A stretch of 64,000 bases of DNA, from NCBI GenBank assembly GCA_965223165.1, contig CBDCVQ010000006.1, positions 1 to 64,000 on the forward strand, written 5' to 3'. Positions 1 to 8,089 of the stretch are shown one piece after another. The translations under genes were made by a program, and so were the position numbers. Origin of the DNA: JABDMH01 sp965223165. Its GTDB lineage: Bacteria; Bacteroidota; Bacteroidia; Chitinophagales; Saprospiraceae. Numbering within the stretch: position 1 is the first letter of the stretch; every line of letters starts with the position of its first letter. Below the pieces are notes generated by a model. The model did not search any database. It saw nothing but the letters and a program-made list of their open reading frames with translations, and was not told where the DNA came from.

Positions 1-1513
1 GTGGAAAGCAGGGTGGGGAACGTCGCAGTGGACGAGCGCCGTTCCTTTGACCTTTGCCAGGCCGTCGTTACCTCCCAACCATACTTCTCCTGATCTACTG
101 ACAAAGATGGCATGCAATCGCTTGGTTTCGTGTAGTCGACCATAATTTGTTACAATGGCTTTAGCTATTGGATCGACCACCAAATATCCCGTCTGAGTTC
201 GCAATCCAAATCTTCCTCTTCATTGAATCATAAGCATATTTTTGCCCATAGAATGGGCCGATCACATCGCCACCGCTTATTTTATCTTCTGAAAGATCGA
301 AATACTGATTGGCTGACCAAAGCACTGACTGATGCGGATCGTACAGGAGGTCACTGATCGTGTGGGTGAACCTCACTTTTGACCTGGGAATCATGGTGAC
401 CTTGTGATTAGTGGGTGTGTATTGAATCAGAAGTCCTTTGTAGGAGGCCAGAAAGAGCGTATCATCGCCTTTGAAGGCTAAGCTCACGACCTGATCCGAT
501 GGAAGGCCAGCCTGTCGGTCATGGATTTCAATGACTTCTGAGGATCTGTAAAATACACCTGAGTTAAGACTACCTGCCCACAAGCCACCTTGTTGATCCT
601 GAATGATAGATGTAATCGTTTCTCCATCAAGATATTGCTCGTATCGATCATCACGAAGGGCTTCAAGACTCTCGTAGTATCGAAGTCCATGGTTATGAGA
701 CAATCCCACCCAGAAACCCCCATCTCGGTCCCTATGCAGATCAAGCACCGAGTATTCGTCAGCCATCTTCCAGGAGAGCGTATCATCCTGGACGAGCATC
801 ATGACCCTCACATTGCAGACCAGAATCTCAGAGTCATCAAACCGGAATACTGTCCTCGCCCTGAATTGGTGACCTGGCAGGAAGGTTCTAAGTGTGGATT
901 TATGCTCCTCGGTGATGAACTCGAGTTCGATGGTATCGCTGATTCGGGGACCAGATTTGTGTACACTCACCGCAATATTGTCCTTAAGATAGTACAGAAC
1001 ATTGCGAAAGCCGGAGGCCTCGTAGAATTGATAATTGCCGATTGAGTCGATCACTACAATGCCGCAACCGGTCATTTCAAAGATTGCGACCTCTTCGTTG
1101 ATGAGATGCAGCTTGCCCGTATTACATTTTCCCGAGAATGATTCAATCACTCGATTAAATTTGTAAGGCACAATGTCTTCCCCGTCAAGGAAATAGGCCC
1201 TGCCGGACAGCGTGCCGAACCAGAGCTGATCGTTATGATCTTCCAGGAGAGTCACCACTACGTTGTCGTGCAGTCCATCTGTGGCGTCAAAATTTTCAAA
1301 ACTGTATCCATCATACCGAGATGCACCATTGTCGGTGCCAAACCACAGGTACCCGAAACGATCCTCGAGAATAAAGTGCACTTCAGCACTTGGCAAACCG
1401 TCAGACGTACCAAATTGTTTGAAGGCGAGAAAAGGATTTCGTGCATTGCAGGTGGCTGTTGCAACAAGAAGCAGCAGAAGGTGTAGTACTACTCTTCGAC
1501 GGGACATAGGCAT
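1..1513 (-). pseudogene. Propeller-type LytS-like sensor kinase, N-terminal part, frameshifted and cut by window edge
   Basis: This is the sensor part of a third paralogue of the two kinases at 2991-5954 and 8049-11039. A signal peptide (MSRRRVVLHLLLLLVATATC) precedes propeller blades with the LWFGTDNGASRYDGYSFE and LPSAEVH motifs that the paralogues share. The open frame stops at 161. However, frame -1 from about position 190 down to base 1 continues the paralogue alignment (GYLVVDPIAKAIV, then EVWLGGNDGLAKVKG, then HCDVPHPAFH). One extra G in a GGG run (plus-strand CCC at 188-190) explains the shift. I chose Met at 1513 (or 1507) because the 20 residues before it are not signal-like. The Y_Y_Y and kinase domains would lie beyond the left edge. 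It is divergent from the DNRLRE gene at 1740. It could be a true pseudogene or a sequencing error. Confidence 0.75.
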
Positions 1514-1593
1514 GATCAATTTAGCGAAAATTGGTGAAGTCGAATCCCAGGACGATTCATAGGAAACTAACACTCGTTGTATGCCCTGCGATA

Positions 1594-1684
1594 CCGGAGA
1601 TTCGATCGTCTACACCCTTGGTTTGTCAATACACTCGGCTCGTTCATTAACCCTCCTAGCGGCGGCAAAACCTCAATACCTTAG
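1594..1684 (+). promoter_or_regulatory. Degenerate 21-bp repeat array plus -7-like box
   Basis: The tetramers ATTC (1600), GTTT (1621) and GTTC (1642) lie exactly 21 bp apart, with weakly conserved flanks. The last, GTTCATT, matches the centre of the clear array at 11158. TACCTTAG at 1677-1684 lies where a -7 box (TAnnTTTG-like) would be expected, about 40 bp after the last repeat, as at 14310. It is the weakest of the arrays and would serve the DNRLRE gene at 1740. Confidence 0.4.
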
Positions 1685-1739
1685 TAGGGTGCTCTTTCAT
1701 CGACAATACAAACATCCACGCTAAGCAAACAAAATCATT

Positions 1740-2825
1740 ATGAGCAGAATCAAGTTCTTAGTAACCGCAATGGCAATACTCACTGCACAGCCCTACCTCA
1801 TGTCTCAATTTAGCACGACTATCCAGCCAGGCCCAAGCGATGGTAAAGATGCCTGCATCGTCAATGATTCGCCCACGACAAATCGCGGCGATGTAGCCCA
1901 TATGTATGGTTGGGCAGGTACAAGCGGCGGCAGTTCCCATATTTGGCGTGTACTCTTTGATTTTGATTTAGCCGCTCTACCAGCAGATGCTGTCATTGAT
2001 ACGGCCACACTGTACCTCTACCATTATCCGGGACTTAATAATGATTATAGGGAAGCAAACATTCTACATATTGAGAAGATAACCGAGTCATGGGATGAAG
2101 GTACCGTTACATGGAATACTGAGCCTTCGGTTTCGACCGTCGACAGAGTCACAGTACCAGAAATAACCTCAGCGATGGAGGACATTGTGGTAGACATTAC
2201 GGCGCTGGTGCAAGATCGGTGGGCTAACCCATCCACCACATATGGCTTCAGGCTCAAGCAGGCAACAGAGACACCTTATCGGGGTGTGAGATTTTGCTCC
2301 AGTGACCATAGCGACACATCACTAAGGCCCAAATTGGTAATAAAGTATCAAAGTGTCTCTGAAGGTGGAGGTTCGACCGGCGGCGGAGGCGACACCACGA
2401 GCCTTGTCGGTGCAGACGAGGACTGGGCCTTTATCTCGGGCGACAGCTTGGCAGATCCGATCTACCGCATTGGTCCCGTGGGTATAGGCAGCATGAATCT
2501 AGGCACCCACAGCCTGGTGGTCAATGGTACCATCAAGTCAAGGGACATCCATGTGACGCAATCCGACTGGCCGGACTACGTCTTTGAGAAGGACTACGAG
2601 CTGATGCCGCTAAAAGAATTGGAGGCCTACATCCGTCGGCAGGGACATCTGCCCCATATTCCTCCCCGGTCCAGGGTATTGCAGGAGGGGATCTCGCTCG
2701 GGGACATCAACCACAAACTGCTCACCAAGATCGAAGAACTGACCCTGTATATTATTGAGCTGCAAAAACGAAGCGAGGAGAAGGATCTGCGATTACAGGT
2801 GTTGGAGGAAAAGATGAATAGGTAG
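1740..2825 (+). CDS. Secreted DNRLRE-domain protein with fibre-like C-terminus (copy 1)
   Basis: It has a signal peptide (residues 1-22, ending before QFSTTIQPG). A DNRLRE-type beta-sandwich follows (about 24-205: GPSDGKDACIV, then LFDFDLAALPADAVIDTATLYLY, ITESWDEGTVTWNTEP, and RPKLVIKYQ). After a Gly/Ser-rich linker comes a C-terminal module common in Bacteroidota surface proteins (about 225-361: LMPLKELEAYIRRQGHLPHIP, then GDINHKLLTKIEELTLYIIELQKR). That module ends in a predicted coiled coil. DNRLRE domains are generally extracellular and thought to bind or scaffold carbohydrate; the role here is inferred. Paralogues lie at 11297 and 14407. It is divergent from a propeller kinase, as is the copy at 11297. 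Confidence 0.85.
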   Translation: MSRIKFLVTAMAILTAQPYLMSQFSTTIQPGPSDGKDACIVNDSPTTNRGDVAHMYGWAGTSGGSSHIWRVLFDFDLAALPADAVIDTATLYLYHYPGLNNDYREANILHIEKITESWDEGTVTWNTEPSVSTVDRVTVPEITSAMEDIVVDITALVQDRWANPSTTYGFRLKQATETPYRGVRFCSSDHSDTSLRPKLVIKYQSVSEGGGSTGGGGDTTSLVGADEDWAFISGDSLADPIYRIGPVGIGSMNLGTHSLVVNGTIKSRDIHVTQSDWPDYVFEKDYELMPLKELEAYIRRQGHLPHIPPRSRVLQEGISLGDINHKLLTKIEELTLYIIELQKRSEEKDLRLQVLEEKMNR

Positions 2826-2843
2826 GGGGGATAGGTATTATGG

Positions 2844-2955
2844 TATTATGGTAATGCGGTATTATGGTAATGCGGTATTATGGTAATGCGGTATTATGGT
2901 AATGCGGTATTATGGTAATGCGGTATTATGGTAATGCGGTATTATGGTAATGCGG
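2844..2955. repeat. 16-bp tandem repeat, 7 perfect copies
   Basis: TATTATGGTAATGCGG is repeated seven times without a mismatch, in the gap between the convergent ends of the DNRLRE gene and the kinase gene. A partial copy precedes it. A perfect array like this is expected to vary in copy number by slippage. Confidence 0.97.
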
Positions 2956-2990
2956 TTCTTTGGCGTAGAATCTGGCTACCGTTAGACGGT

Positions 2991-5954
2991 CTAAACCAGG
3001 ATACGAGTACGGAGGGTCACCTGCGTGCCTAGCGTAGTACCGGCGTCATCCTTGAGCTCCTTGATCGCCACTCCGTCTTGGGCTTTATCGTTGTGCAGGG
3101 CAAGCCTCCTTTTCGTCAAGGTAATGCCAACAGATTTGTGTGCAGCCTTGGAACGCTTACGCTCGAGAGATGCATGGTAGCCGATGCCGTTGTCTTTGAT
3201 TTCAATCAGGAGGTAGGGGCCATCTATTTTATAGTCAATTTTGACCATTCCGTGCCTATGTCTGTCCACCAGCCCATGCACCACGGCATTTTCTACGAAG
3301 GGAAGCACTAGCATAGGCGGAATCCGGAGCTCCTGAGGGTTGATGGCGGCAGCCACATGGATGTCATAGTCAATTCTTGCCCCAAATCTGATTTTCTCCA
3401 TCTCGAGGTAGCTGCGCAGAAAAGTTATGTCGTCCTCCAGGGACACCTCCTGCTGCATCGAGGCATCCAGACAGCCTCGGATCAATCGAGAAAAACTGAC
3501 CAGGTAGTCGTTGGCCTCAGTGTCCTGGCCCTCAACTACCAAGGACTGAATAGCATTTAGACAGTTGAACACGAAGTGGGGGTTCATCTGTGCCTTCAGG
3601 GCCGTCTGCTTCAAATCTTCAATCTCGGACCTAAATGCTTTTCTTTCCTGGAGTACCCGAGCGCGCCTTTGATACAAGATGAAGCCAAGCAGCCCGAAGG
3701 CCAGGGTGGCGGAGACTCGAAATGTCCAGGTGTCATACCAAGCTGACCGGATAGTGAAGGACTCGATGGCGCTGTCACTCCATACGCCATCTTCATTGGC
3801 TGACTGGATTTCAAACCGATAGGCCCCGGGAGACAATTTGGCAAAATACACATTGCGATCCGTGGTCTCTGTCCAAGCATCCTTCGCACTTGTACGGTAT
3901 CGGAAAGGGATTTTTCCAAACTGACGATAATTAATGGTGAGATATTGAATAGCCACATTATCGTCTTTATGAGAAAAACGCCTATGGCTTGTGGCTACGC
4001 CATTCACTCTCAATTCTTCGATGATGGGCGCTGGCGAGTTCGGATTGATAGATGGCTCCTGCCACTTGACCAACCCCCCGGCAGTACAAAGCCATACCTG
4101 CTCTTGATGGCTCTTGACCTGATAAATCTCATTGGATGGCAGACCATTGCTCATGGTGAATGTGCGTACTCTTGGCGTAAAACTACTGTCCGTTTCGATC
4201 TTGGATAGACCAGCGAACGTGGCGATCCAGGCGATGTTATTTTCATCCACGTGCACATCCTCGATCATGTTGGATGCCAGACCCTGCTCAGTCGTTAGCT
4301 CGATGATGTCTTTTTGATCCTTCCAAATAATGACTCCTCTCCCTTTCGTGCCTAAGACCAGGTGCCTACCATCAAAGGCGTCGATGTCTTCGATACGGTT
4401 TTGGAAGGCGGGGTGGGAGACACCGCAACGGATCAGTCCATTTTGTTGCAGCTGAAACAGTCCGTCCAAGCATCCGGTCCACACTTGCCTGTCTTCGTCC
4501 ATGTAGACAGAGTATATTCTCTTGGATACATTGAAGTCTGTCAAGGCTGAAATAACCCGCTTCTGACCGGCATCCACCTGGAGGTAACCTTGAGCATTGG
4601 TCATCCACAATGATCCGTTTCGATGATCATAATGAAATCGCTTTCCGATGAAGCCCGTCATGCCAGTCCCCAATCGAAGCTTTGTAGCCAGGAACCTGGC
4701 CTTATCAAAATAGACGTTATGGCCCCACAATACATCATTCTTTTGATCATAGTACAAATCACTCAATTTGTGATTGTATGGACTGAGTGGTTTGTGTAAA
4801 GTGCTTACTGCACGTCTGGGTACATCAAAATGAGCAATACGATCATTTGCGAAACCAAGGAACAATTCATCATTGGATTTAATTGCGATTGTGGTCACAA
4901 GGTCCTCCTCCAATCCTGATTTCTCATCGAAGATCACTGACTTCCACATGGGCAGATGGAATACTCCAGAATTGTGGCTGGCGGCCCACAAGCCGCTCCC
5001 TTCATCCGATAGGATCTGCGTAATAGTCTCGCCCTGAATTAGCTGAATGTATCTGTCATGTTGTAGGTCATCAAGACTCCGGTAAAACCTCAGTCCCTGA
5101 TCATGCGATAGGCCAGCCCAAAATCCTCCAAGGTTATCCTCAACTAGATCTAGTAGTATGTATGGTGTTGCCCTTTTCCAAAGGAGGCGATCTCCTTCAA
5201 ACAGAAGCAACATGCTTCGATTACAGACAAGCACCCGTCTGGCACCAAGATTAAATGCTTGTCCAGCAGCGAGTGCATGAGGGTTGAGCGAAAGACGTGC
5301 CTGAAATCGATCCGATTCTCCTAAGAAGTCCAAAATCTTACCGTCGGCACTTTGCAAGGTCTCGCAGTCAGCACTATTGAGACATCTCGTTTCCACCGGT
5401 CTACACAGACCATGCCGCATGTATATCAACATACCTGGCCTTTCGACGGCTTGCACCAAAGTGTCATTGCCATTTGCATCGATCTCGAGAATCCCACAAC
5501 CGGTCAATTCGAAGATGGTTGTGCCATTAGAATCGACTCGAATAAGCTGTCCGTTAGGGCAACTGTCTTTGTAGCTCTCGACTACGGCGTTGTACCGGTA
5601 CGGCATAATTGTGTTTTTGTGGTAGAAAAAGCACTTGCCGCTAAGGGTACCAAACCATATGGTGCCCATGTGATCTTCAAGGATATTGAGCACTACGTTG
5701 TCCTCAAGTCCCGCAACAGCATCATATATCTGGAAATCATAGCCATTGTAGCGGCACGCACCATTGTCAGTGCCAAACCACAGGAAGCCCTGCCGGTCCT
5801 TCAGAATGCAATGGACTTCTGGGCTTGGCAGTCCCTCGTTTGTTCCCAAATTATGTGTGAGGATCGACTCCTGACTAAGCAACGGCAATGCGGCGGATAC
5901 AAGGATGGCCACCAGCAACTTCTGCCCGGTAGGTGATTCTAGGATGTGCAACAT
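2991..5954 (-). CDS. Propeller / Y_Y_Y sensor histidine kinase, LytS-YpdA type (copy 2)
   Basis: This is a 987-residue membrane sensor kinase. It has a signal peptide (1-28), a large periplasmic region of two-component-regulator propeller blades (about 30-630; repeated LWFGT, GVFHL, IAWIATFAGLSKI), a Y_Y_Y domain (about 650-735), one membrane helix (about 743-762), a short coiled linker, then a His_kinase domain with H-box QMNPHFVFN (phospho-acceptor His about 793). The ATPase part has N-box PFVENAVVHG (about 889) and G-box KDNGIG. There is no fused receiver or HTH, so it should work through a separate LytTR regulator. The two such regulators lie just upstream on the same strand (6440-8089), after a 485-bp gap. 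About the same size as the copy at 8049. Its 5' side faces an array of 21-bp repeats but no intact DNRLRE gene. Confidence 0.93.
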   Translation of the reverse strand: MLHILESPTGQKLLVAILVSAALPLLSQESILTHNLGTNEGLPSPEVHCILKDRQGFLWFGTDNGACRYNGYDFQIYDAVAGLEDNVVLNILEDHMGTIWFGTLSGKCFFYHKNTIMPYRYNAVVESYKDSCPNGQLIRVDSNGTTIFELTGCGILEIDANGNDTLVQAVERPGMLIYMRHGLCRPVETRCLNSADCETLQSADGKILDFLGESDRFQARLSLNPHALAAGQAFNLGARRVLVCNRSMLLLFEGDRLLWKRATPYILLDLVEDNLGGFWAGLSHDQGLRFYRSLDDLQHDRYIQLIQGETITQILSDEGSGLWAASHNSGVFHLPMWKSVIFDEKSGLEEDLVTTIAIKSNDELFLGFANDRIAHFDVPRRAVSTLHKPLSPYNHKLSDLYYDQKNDVLWGHNVYFDKARFLATKLRLGTGMTGFIGKRFHYDHRNGSLWMTNAQGYLQVDAGQKRVISALTDFNVSKRIYSVYMDEDRQVWTGCLDGLFQLQQNGLIRCGVSHPAFQNRIEDIDAFDGRHLVLGTKGRGVIIWKDQKDIIELTTEQGLASNMIEDVHVDENNIAWIATFAGLSKIETDSSFTPRVRTFTMSNGLPSNEIYQVKSHQEQVWLCTAGGLVKWQEPSINPNSPAPIIEELRVNGVATSHRRFSHKDDNVAIQYLTINYRQFGKIPFRYRTSAKDAWTETTDRNVYFAKLSPGAYRFEIQSANEDGVWSDSAIESFTIRSAWYDTWTFRVSATLAFGLLGFILYQRRARVLQERKAFRSEIEDLKQTALKAQMNPHFVFNCLNAIQSLVVEGQDTEANDYLVSFSRLIRGCLDASMQQEVSLEDDITFLRSYLEMEKIRFGARIDYDIHVAAAINPQELRIPPMLVLPFVENAVVHGLVDRHRHGMVKIDYKIDGPYLLIEIKDNGIGYHASLERKRSKAAHKSVGITLTKRRLALHNDKAQDGVAIKELKDDAGTTLGTQVTLRTRILV

Positions 5955-6047
5955 TTAGGAAAGATATCAAACCTTGACCTGGTTCCGGATTGCATGGCCG
6001 CTTGAATTGAGTGCCTAGTGGCAGTCCAATGCCATCCTTCGGCGTTC

Positions 6048-6115
6048 CGAATTTTCAATTCTAACGCCCGAATATTCATTTCATCTCGATATGAGGGTGG
6101 CCATGTTTATTTTAG
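6048..6115 (+). promoter_or_regulatory. Orphan 21-bp direct-repeat promoter
   Basis: CGAATTTTC starts at 6048 and CGAATATTC at 6069, exactly 21 bp apart. TATTTTAG, a -7-like box, begins at 6108, 39 bp after the second repeat, the same spacing as at 14271/14310. It points rightward, away from kinase copy 2. No intact gene follows, only a 15-codon ORF at 6136. It looks like the promoter of a lost divergent partner gene. Confidence 0.6.
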
Positions 6116-6135
6116 CCTTTGCACTGAGCAGCCAA

Positions 6136-6183
6136 ATGAAAACAACGGTGAATTGTGCCTCTGCCATTGTGGGCATGGTTTGA
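6136..6183 (+). pseudogene. 15-codon leader ORF, possible stump of a deleted secreted-protein gene
   Basis: ATG at 6136 opens MKTTVNCASAIVGMV and then meets TGA. A basic start followed by a hydrophobic run is signal-peptide-like. Shifting frame at the stop continues with ISAWQ, which resembles the end of a signal peptide. It sits 28 bp after the predicted -7 box at 6108. The rest of the 5955-6439 gap holds only two imperfect hairpins (6189-6218; 6260-6277). The reading as a stump is inference. Confidence 0.3.
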
Positions 6184-6439
6184 TATCTGCCTGGCAGGTC
6201 AGGGCGACCTGTCATGGCAGTCTGTGTATTTGAGAAGCACCCGGACTCAAAACTGATTCAAGTCCTCTTGGGGACTTGCTTAATCTGTACCCCAACGCTA
6301 GTCCTACTGCCGTAAAACACCCAATACCCGAAATGCCAAGCGTCGTAGCGGGCGATGAAAGCAAAAAGACGTTGGAGCGGGACCTCATATACAGATCGCA
6401 TAGCCAGGGCGCTGGTTTGTAAGCGTAAGGACGTCGTTT

Positions 6440-7222
6440 TTACCGGTCCTCTGATTCCCCTCTCCTGTCAGCCTCCGCAAATAGGAATCTGGCCTGTAGA
6501 TTGATATCCAGTACCATCCTTCTGAAGATTTCTCTTTTGCGTTTGGACAGCGGGACAGTATTCCCGGTTGTGGTCACAAGGAGATTTTTTTGAGCTCGCC
6601 TCCAGTGATGCACGTGTGCGAGGTTGACCAAGTGAGATTGGTGACATCTAAAGAATCCGTGGTCACCCATGAACGGATCATAGCTGGCTAGGGCTTTGGA
6701 CACGGTAATCGCTCTGCCGTCAATTAGATGAAAAGTGCTGTAGTTGCGGAAAGCTTGCACTCGTTCAATTTCATCTAAGCCGATGATGAACATGCCCTCG
6801 CTATTTGAAAGCGTCAATGTAGGCTGATTCTTTTGGCCCATTCCCCACTTTGTTTGGCGCTCCGAGATAATTTCTGCTGCGTTGTGGAGGGTAGCCTGCA
6901 ACTCGTGCGGGTCAATGGGCTTGAGGAGATAATTTAGGGCGTGGTACTTGAACGCTTTAGCACCGTAATCCGGGAAGGCAGTGGTAAACACAACATGAAA
7001 GTGCACGGGAACTAGGCGGTCAAGTAAATCAAAACCATCGCCATCCATCATCTGGATATCAAGACAGAGGACATCCGGCATCACTTCTTGCAAAAGAGTC
7101 AACCCAGACTGGACACTGTCTGCCTCTCCCACAATCATACATTCTGGCATGTATCTGCGAATGCAGCTCCTCAGATTGACTCTGGCGTGCTCCTCGTCGT
7201 CGATCAGGGCGATCTTAAGCAT
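6440..7222 (-). CDS. LytTR-family response regulator
   Basis: A 260-residue regulator. The receiver domain (about 1-120) has acidic pair DDE (8-10), phospho-acceptor Asp55 in CLDIQM, TTA at the Thr position, and Lys in YLLKPIDP. A LytTR DNA-binding domain follows (about 140-245: ERVQAFRNYSTFHL, GFFRCHQSHLVNLAHV, VPLSKRKREIF). LytTR proteins bind pairs of 9-bp direct repeats spaced 21-22 bp start to start, which is the geometry of the arrays in this window. It is third in a likely operon kinase (11039) - regulator (8089) - this gene, 69 bp after the previous gene. It is clearly paralogous to the regulator upstream. Confidence 0.95.
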   Translation of the reverse strand: MLKIALIDDEEHARVNLRSCIRRYMPECMIVGEADSVQSGLTLLQEVMPDVLCLDIQMMDGDGFDLLDRLVPVHFHVVFTTAFPDYGAKAFKYHALNYLLKPIDPHELQATLHNAAEIISERQTKWGMGQKNQPTLTLSNSEGMFIIGLDEIERVQAFRNYSTFHLIDGRAITVSKALASYDPFMGDHGFFRCHQSHLVNLAHVHHWRRAQKNLLVTTTGNTVPLSKRKREIFRRMVLDINLQARFLFAEADRRGESEDR

Positions 7223-7291
7223 ATACAGCAGATCAACGAATTAATCGGGGGTTTATCCATTCAACAATAGTCATTTGTGCAGGCAACCATG

Positions 7292-8089
7292 TTATTTAGG
7301 GGCCGAAGCATTGCCTTGTTTGGCTAAATTCCAAGCCGTTCCCTCCCTTCCCGTAGAATCAGCTTGCAGCATGGCCTGCAGAAAGTCCTCCTTTTTGCGG
7401 CGAGCCAAGGGCACACTGGATCCATCGGTCATGATTATTTGATTACCCTCATCCTTTTTCCACTGAAAGACATGTGCGAGGTTGATGTGGTGGGATTGGT
7501 GACAGCGGAAAAATCCGGCGGATGTCAGCTTGGCCACATATTCGCCCAGGTTTTTAGAGGTGGTGATGCGTTGTTCGTCTACCAAGTGAAAGGTGGTGTA
7601 GTTTTTAAAGGCTTCCAGTCGAATGATATCGCTGGCTTTGATGAAATATATGCCGTCGGAGTTGGTCAGCGCCAGCTTGCGGGCATGCGCCGGGACGTCG
7701 GGAGGGGTCATGCCTCGCCGCTCGTGACATCGTGTCACCGCCGCGGTGAGTTCAGCGGGGTCAATGGGTTTCAGCAGGTAGTCGAGGGCGTTGTACCGGA
7801 AGGCGCGAACGGCATGAGCGTCGTAGGCGGTCACGAATATGACCTCCGAGTGACGCATCTCCAATCGGTTGAGCAGATCAAAACCGGACCCATCCTTCAT
7901 CAGAATATCGAGGAAAACGACGTCGGGCTGGAGGCGAATAAGGAGCTCAGCCCCCGTCTCCGCACTGTCTGCCTCACCGAGTACCTGACACTGAGGGCAG
8001 TATTGAGCCAGCATGGATCTCAGATTGCGCCGCGCTTCGCGCTCGTCATCAATGATGACTGCCTTCAGTGATGGTTTTGGCTCGGTCAT
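7292..8089 (-). CDS. LytTR-family response regulator, translationally coupled to kinase
   Basis: 265 residues from the Met at 8089 (MTEPKPSLKAVIIDDE). An upstream in-frame Met at 8149 would add 20 residues ahead of the receiver fold and is less likely. The receiver has DDE (residues 14-16), Asp61 (FLDILMKDGSGFD), TAYD, and Lys in YLLKPIDP. A LytTR domain follows (IIRLEAFKNYTTFHLV, GFFRCHQSHHINLAHVF, VPLARRKKEDF). The start lies 41 bp inside the 3' end of the kinase gene, which suggests coupled translation and cognate partnership with that kinase. It probably controls the 21-bp repeat promoters nearby. Confidence 0.95.
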   Translation of the reverse strand: MTEPKPSLKAVIIDDEREARRNLRSMLAQYCPQCQVLGEADSAETGAELLIRLQPDVVFLDILMKDGSGFDLLNRLEMRHSEVIFVTAYDAHAVRAFRYNALDYLLKPIDPAELTAAVTRCHERRGMTPPDVPAHARKLALTNSDGIYFIKASDIIRLEAFKNYTTFHLVDEQRITTSKNLGEYVAKLTSAGFFRCHQSHHINLAHVFQWKKDEGNQIIMTDGSSVPLARRKKEDFLQAMLQADSTGREGTAWNLAKQGNASAPK

